Of a stretch of DNA of 64,000 nt, positions 59,914 to 64,000 are shown piece by piece. The notes beneath the pieces were generated by a model, which saw nothing but the letters and a program-made list of their open reading frames with translations, was not told where the DNA came from and ran no database searches. A program made the position numbers and the translations under genes. Numbering within the stretch: the first letter of the stretch is position 1; each line of letters opens with the position of its first letter. The stretch is from Sphingosinicella sp. (GTDB lineage Bacteria > Pseudomonadota > Alphaproteobacteria > Sphingomonadales > Sphingomonadaceae). The stretch lies in NCBI RefSeq assembly GCF_013911755.1, contig NZ_JACESP010000022.1:1-64000 (forward strand), read 5' to 3'.

Positions 59914-61089
59914 GTGCTGATTGCGAGAATTCTTGGCTTATCCTTGCTGATTTCGACAGCCGCGGCTGCCGAGCCTCGGGCGCTCGACGATGCCACGGTC
60001 GCCGAAGTGCAGACGCGTCTGGACAAGGCGATCAGCGAGCACGCGCTTCCGGGTGCGACCGCGGCCATCGTTACGGACGATGGGCAGCGTGTCTCCTTCT
60101 CGGCGGGATTCGCGGACAAAGAGATCGGTCGCGCGATGTCCCCCGAAACGCGGATGATGTCGGGGAGCATCGGCAAGATGTTCGCCGCGGCGGTGGCTGT
60201 CAGCCTTGTGAAGGACGGCGTTCTTGAACTCGATGCTCCCATTTCGAATTGGCTTGGCGAGACGTCCGAATATTCGGCCCTGCCGAACTACCGGAAAATA
60301 ACGGTGAGGATGCTGCTCAACCATTCTTCCGGGCTTGTCGATCATGTGTATCTCGACAGCTTCTGGGATGCCGCCAGGGCTCGGATAAAGGAACCCGACT
60401 TCGCATTCACGCCGCCTGAAATGATCGCGTTCGGCTATGGATCGAAGCCGCTGTTCGAACCGGGCGAAGGGTTCCACTATACCGACCTCGGATACCTGCT
60501 GCTCGGCCTCGTGATCGAGAAGGCCGGCAGGAAAAGCTATTACACGCTTCTTCAGGAGCGGTTTCTTTATCCGCTCGGGCTGACATTTACCGGGCCTTCG
60601 GACGGACGCATCTTCAACGGCCTTGCGCAGGGTTACCTTGCCGGCGCGAATCCGCTGCTTGGTGAAGCGGGCACGGTGCTTGCCGACGGCGTGTTCCGGA
60701 TCAACACGCGGTCGGAATGGACCGGCGGCGGGCTTGTCACCAACGCGGGCGATCTTGCCGAATGGGCGTGGGACGTGTTCGAAGGGCGCACACGCCTCGG
60801 CACCGAATACGCCCACATGATGGTTTCGAAGCCGGTCGAAGCCGGCAAGAGGGGCCGGTATGGCTTCGGCGTTTATGTGTTCGATACCGAATTCGGGCCG
60901 CTCTACGCGCACGGCGGCTGGTTCATGGGTTACAAGTCGTACGTCGGCTATTTCCCGAACTGCCGTGTTTCCGCGTCGATCCAGATCAATTCCGAACAGA
61001 TCGGCGACAAGACCGGCGTTGTCTTCAGGGATGTGTTCGTGCCCGCGCTCAAGGCGAGGGGCTGCGCGCCGAAGACCGAGCGAAACTGA
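59914..61089 (+). CDS. Beta-lactamase-fold serine hydrolase
   Basis: This 391-residue secreted protein has a signal peptide (to about residue 19) and SIGK (Ser85, Lys88). A tyrosine motif reads HYTD rather than YxN (Tyr189, Asp191), and AHGGWFMGY is near the C terminus. It is the third beta-lactamase-fold hydrolase in the window. The Asn-to-Asp change is seen in esterase and peptidase members. It starts at a GTG after GGAGAG, 23 bp behind the aminotransferase, and may release the amino compound used by that enzyme. Confidence 0.83.
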   Translation: MLIARILGLSLLISTAAAAEPRALDDATVAEVQTRLDKAISEHALPGATAAIVTDDGQRVSFSAGFADKEIGRAMSPETRMMSGSIGKMFAAAVAVSLVKDGVLELDAPISNWLGETSEYSALPNYRKITVRMLLNHSSGLVDHVYLDSFWDAARARIKEPDFAFTPPEMIAFGYGSKPLFEPGEGFHYTDLGYLLLGLVIEKAGRKSYYTLLQERFLYPLGLTFTGPSDGRIFNGLAQGYLAGANPLLGEAGTVLADGVFRINTRSEWTGGGLVTNAGDLAEWAWDVFEGRTRLGTEYAHMMVSKPVEAGKRGRYGFGVYVFDTEFGPLYAHGGWFMGYKSYVGYFPNCRVSASIQINSEQIGDKTGVVFRDVFVPALKARGCAPKTERN

Positions 61090-61121
61090 ATGCACGCTCT
61101 TCATGGATACGGTGATCCGTC

Positions 61122-62693
61122 ATGGTAGCGCGCACTGCCCGGAAACCGTCGAAATTTCATCCTTATATTGGCAAGGATGTCGGCTGGCTGCTCGACATGC
61201 AGGCACGCGAGCGCGGCGATCGGGTCTTCCTGATCTGGCAACCGCCCGAGGATGACGCAGTCCGCTGGACATATGGGGAATTCGCCGAGCGCGTCGATGC
61301 GGTAGCGCGCAGCCTGATCGCGCGCGGCGTGCGCAAGTCCGATCCCCTACTCATCCACCTCGACAATTGCCCGGAATTTCTGTTCGCGTGGTTCGCCTGT
61401 GCGAAGATCGGCGCAATTGCCGTCACGACCAACACGCGCTCGTCAGCCGATGAACTGTCCTACTTCATCGAACACGCGCGCGCGCGCTTTGCCGTGACGC
61501 AGCAATCGCTCCTGCCGCTCGTCGAGGCGTGCGGGCGAACGCTCGGATGGATCGCGTGCATTGGGCTGGACAAGGCGGGGAGCAGTGCGTTTCCCTTCGA
61601 AGATCTGTACGCGCCGGAAACGGGCGTTCTCCTACCCTGTCACGATCCGCTGACGCCGGTCAGCGTGCAATACACGTCGGGGACGACCTCGCGTCCCAAG
61701 GGTGTCGTGTGGACGCACGCCAACGCGCTGTGGGCCGCGCAGATCAATGCCCGGCACTGCGAGCTCGGCGAAGCCGACGTCGGGATCATCGTTCTGCCGC
61801 TCTTCCATACTAATGCGCTCGGCTATTCGGTTCTCGGGACGCTGTGGGCGGGAGGATCGGTCGTGCTGACGCCGAAATTCTCGAGGCGCCGCTTCTGGGA
61901 TATCAGCACACGGCATGGGTGCACCTGGGCCTCGCTGTTCCCCTTTGTCGCAACTGCGCTTCAGGATGTGGAAACCCCCGAACATTGTTTCCGCTTCTGG
62001 GCGATCGGCCTTGCCGATGTGCCCGCGTTCGCGGAAAAATTCCGGCTGAAAATCGCGGGATGGTGGGGGATGACGGAAACCGTCAGCCACCCCATACAAT
62101 CCTATCTGCATCTTCAGGGTACGCCGGGCGCGATGGGCGTGCCGGCGCCCGAATATGAAATCGACGTTCGCGACGAGGAGGGCGTTTCCGTCGAGCCGAC
62201 GGACGACGGCGCATCGGGGCGGCTCTTCATTCGCGGGGTGCCGGGCATCTCCTTGTTCCTCGAATATCTGAACGACCCCGAGGCGACCGACGGCTGCTTC
62301 GATGCGGACGGCTGGATGGATACCGGCGATATCGTGAAGGTACGCAGCGACGGCCAGCTCGTTTTCGGAGACCGCGCGAAGGACATGCTGAAGGTCGGCG
62401 GCGAGAACGTCGCGGCTTCCGAGATCGAACGCGTGATCGTCGCCATGGACGAAGTGGCCGAAGCCGCGGTCGTGGGCAAGGCGCACGACTTCCTCGGCGA
62501 GGTTCCAGTGGTGTTCGTTATCCCCTCCGGTTCCGCCTCTACAGGGCTTGAGGAGAGGGTTCGCGCGCGCTGCGAGACCTTGCTCGCAGATTTCAAAGTG
62601 CCTCGCCAGGTCATCCTGACGGACGCGCTGCCGCGCTCGCTGATGAACAAGGTCGCGAAAAAGGAACTGCGCGCCCGTCTCGAAGGGCTGTGA
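61122..62693 (+). CDS. AMP-dependent acyl-CoA synthetase/ligase
   Basis: This 523-residue ANL-superfamily enzyme has the P-loop-like YTSGTTSRPKG, the acceptor motif GWWGMTE, DGWMDTGDIV and a C-terminal lysine region (MNKVAKKELRARL). It activates a carboxylic acid as acyl-AMP and then acyl-CoA. The sequence resembles crotonobetaine/carnitine- or fatty-acid-type ligases, but specificity cannot be read. It lies between the serine hydrolase and the thiolase and is probably co-transcribed with them. Confidence 0.9.
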   Translation: MVARTARKPSKFHPYIGKDVGWLLDMQARERGDRVFLIWQPPEDDAVRWTYGEFAERVDAVARSLIARGVRKSDPLLIHLDNCPEFLFAWFACAKIGAIAVTTNTRSSADELSYFIEHARARFAVTQQSLLPLVEACGRTLGWIACIGLDKAGSSAFPFEDLYAPETGVLLPCHDPLTPVSVQYTSGTTSRPKGVVWTHANALWAAQINARHCELGEADVGIIVLPLFHTNALGYSVLGTLWAGGSVVLTPKFSRRRFWDISTRHGCTWASLFPFVATALQDVETPEHCFRFWAIGLADVPAFAEKFRLKIAGWWGMTETVSHPIQSYLHLQGTPGAMGVPAPEYEIDVRDEEGVSVEPTDDGASGRLFIRGVPGISLFLEYLNDPEATDGCFDADGWMDTGDIVKVRSDGQLVFGDRAKDMLKVGGENVAASEIERVIVAMDEVAEAAVVGKAHDFLGEVPVVFVIPSGSASTGLEERVRARCETLLADFKVPRQVILTDALPRSLMNKVAKKELRARLEGL

Positions 62694-62725
62694 AATCAGG
62701 TTCGTTTGAAGAAAAGGCAATTGTT

Positions 62726-63907
62726 ATGACTGGAAATGCGCAAATCGTCGGCGTGGCGATGACTCCGTTCAGCAAGCCGAGTGCGGGCGAGATTTATTAC
62801 GATATCGGTGCGCGCGCGGCGCAGGCCGTATTGAAGGATGCGGGCCTCGACTATGGCGACGTTCAGCGGGCCTACGTCGGCTACATGTACGGCGATACCT
62901 GCTCCGGTCAGCGGGCGCTCTATGAGCTGGCGTTGAGCGGCATCCCGATCATCAATGTGAACAACGCCTGCGCCACCGGGTCCACTGCGCTCTATCTTGC
63001 ACGGCAGGCGGTCGAGACGGGTGTGGCCGATTGCATACTTGCGCTGGGTTTCGAACAGATGGTGCCCGGCGCTCTGGGCGCTGTGTTCAACGATCGCCCC
63101 TCGGCGATGGAGAAGTTTCTGGAAACCGTCACGGCACTGCAGGGCCATGAGGTTTCGGGCGTGCCGACGGCGGCGCTCTTCGGGGCCGCCGCGCATGATC
63201 ACATGGCGAAGTACGGAACGAAGCCGGAAGCCTTCGCGCAGATCGCGGTCAAGGCGCGGCGCCACGCGCATCGCAATCCCAATGCCGTGTTTCGGGATGA
63301 ACTCACTCTCGAACAGGTGATGGAATCGCCGATGGTCTACGCGCCGCTCACGCGCTACCAATGCTGTCCGCCGACGACGGGCGCAGCGGCGGCCGTGGTC
63401 TGTTCGGAGCGTTTCGCCAGGAAGCACGGGCTTGCCGGGGTGGAAATTCTGGCGCAGGCGATGACGACGGATTTGCCCGGCGTTTTCGATGCGAAGAGCG
63501 GCATGAGCCTTGTCGGCTATGAAATGGCGGCTAAGGCGGCGCGGAGCGTTTATGAAGCGTCCGGTGTCGATGTCGCCGATATCGATGTCGTCGAACTCCA
63601 CGACTGCTTCACCGCGAACGAACTGGTGGCTTACGAAGCCCTCGGCCTCACCGCGCCGGGTACGGCCGAGAAGTTCATCGCCGATGGGGACAACACTTAC
63701 GGCGGCAAATACGTCACCAATCCCTCGGGCGGCCTCCTGTCTAAAGGTCATCCGATCGGAGCGACGGGCCTTGCCCAATGCGCCGAACTCGTCTGGCAGC
63801 TTCGCGGTGACGCTGGTGCCCGGCAAGTGAAGGGCGCGCGGATCGCGCTGCAACACAATCTCGGCATCGGCGGCGCGTGCGTTGTCACGCTTTACGGGAA
63901 TGCGTGA
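62726..63907 (+). CDS. SCPx-type thiolase (lipid-transfer protein-like)
   Basis: This 393-residue thiolase-fold protein has the nucleophilic Cys82 in NNACATGSTAL, ELHDCFTANEL and SKGHPIGATGL. These are the three active-site loops of the SCP2/SCPx thiolase group. It would cleave a 3-oxoacyl-CoA. The ATG at 62726 after AAAAGG is preferred to an upstream in-frame codon. It follows the ligase by 32 bp, and the pair suggests activation followed by thiolytic cleavage of the 3-oxo acid left by the aminotransferase. Confidence 0.88.
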   Translation: MTGNAQIVGVAMTPFSKPSAGEIYYDIGARAAQAVLKDAGLDYGDVQRAYVGYMYGDTCSGQRALYELALSGIPIINVNNACATGSTALYLARQAVETGVADCILALGFEQMVPGALGAVFNDRPSAMEKFLETVTALQGHEVSGVPTAALFGAAAHDHMAKYGTKPEAFAQIAVKARRHAHRNPNAVFRDELTLEQVMESPMVYAPLTRYQCCPPTTGAAAAVVCSERFARKHGLAGVEILAQAMTTDLPGVFDAKSGMSLVGYEMAAKAARSVYEASGVDVADIDVVELHDCFTANELVAYEALGLTAPGTAEKFIADGDNTYGGKYVTNPSGGLLSKGHPIGATGLAQCAELVWQLRGDAGARQVKGARIALQHNLGIGGACVVTLYGNA

Positions 63908-64000
63908 TCGGACATGAACAGATGTGCGTCCCGCCAATCACCGGCAGGATGAGGCCGAGAGAGGGAGCGCCCCCGGTGCGATTATCGTATCCACGTCTTA
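63908..64000. other. Right edge, unassigned
   Basis: The last 93 bases contain no complete gene. A frame from about 63922 stays open to the edge but I see no support for it as a gene start. Confidence 0.3.

Overview
The window is a GC-rich chromosomal stretch from a Gram-negative bacterium. I infer an alphaproteobacterium, most likely a sphingomonad or close relative. The reasons are five TonB-dependent outer-membrane receptor (TBDR) genes interleaved with catabolic genes, a cyanide-insensitive-type bd oxidase, an Lrp-linked branched-chain dehydrogenase operon, and a SigF/NrsF-type metal-stress locus of the kind known from Caulobacter. There is no rRNA, phage, transposase or CRISPR array; one tRNA-Gly is present. 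Species assignment is inference only.

Layout. 0-5 kb: a 3'-truncated TBDR with a divergent TetR regulator, a hemerythrin-like protein, tRNA-Gly, a small secreted protein, a LysR regulator and a PilZ protein. 5-9.5 kb: bd oxidase cioAB with a previously unlisted 44-residue DUF2474 subunit gene, a Fur-box-like site, ferredoxin-NADP reductase and a periplasmic cyclophilin. 9.5-15.5 kb: E2, E1beta, E1alpha and leucine dehydrogenase in one translationally coupled branched-chain amino-acid operon, divergent from an Lrp regulator and a DUF2520 protein. 15.5-30.2 kb: an acylated or D-amino-acid scavenging island with two paralogous N-acyl-D-amino-acid deacylases, two paralogous penicillin-acylase-family Ntn hydrolases, two paralogous HTH-cupin regulators, a TBDR, a DUF1611 (DgcN-like) protein and a beta-lactamase-fold serine hydrolase. 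30.2-37.9 kb: E1alpha/E1beta of a 2-oxoacid or acetoin dehydrogenase with a free-standing lipoyl domain and a lipoate-ligase-like protein but no E2 acyltransferase, plus an SDR and AraC regulator, divergent from a TBDR and a dioxygenase-like cupin. 38-45.9 kb: a five-gene operon (Rieske oxygenase, SnoaL-like, TBDR, RidA-SRPBCC fusion, FAD oxidase) divergent from Lrp, SRPBCC and metallo-beta-lactamase-fold genes.

45.9-50 kb is the most striking locus: a complete bufferin (copper-binding RiPP) island. nrsF, sigF, a DoxX gene and a BufA1 precursor run leftward; a BufA2 precursor, the MNIO enzyme bufB and bufC run rightward. The two precursors diverge from a 185-bp region holding two promoters that each fit GTAAC[C/G]-N16-CGAA, the form expected for SigF. 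A 13-bp perfect hairpin with a C10 tract in its loop sits between bufA2 and bufB. 50-64 kb: a third deacylase coupled to a serine hydrolase, a convergent amidase, a TetR regulator with a repeat-rich operator, and a TBDR / class III aminotransferase / serine hydrolase / acyl-CoA ligase / thiolase cluster that reads as an import-hydrolyse-transaminate-activate-thiolyse route.

All calls come from reading motifs and translations by eye; no database search was run.
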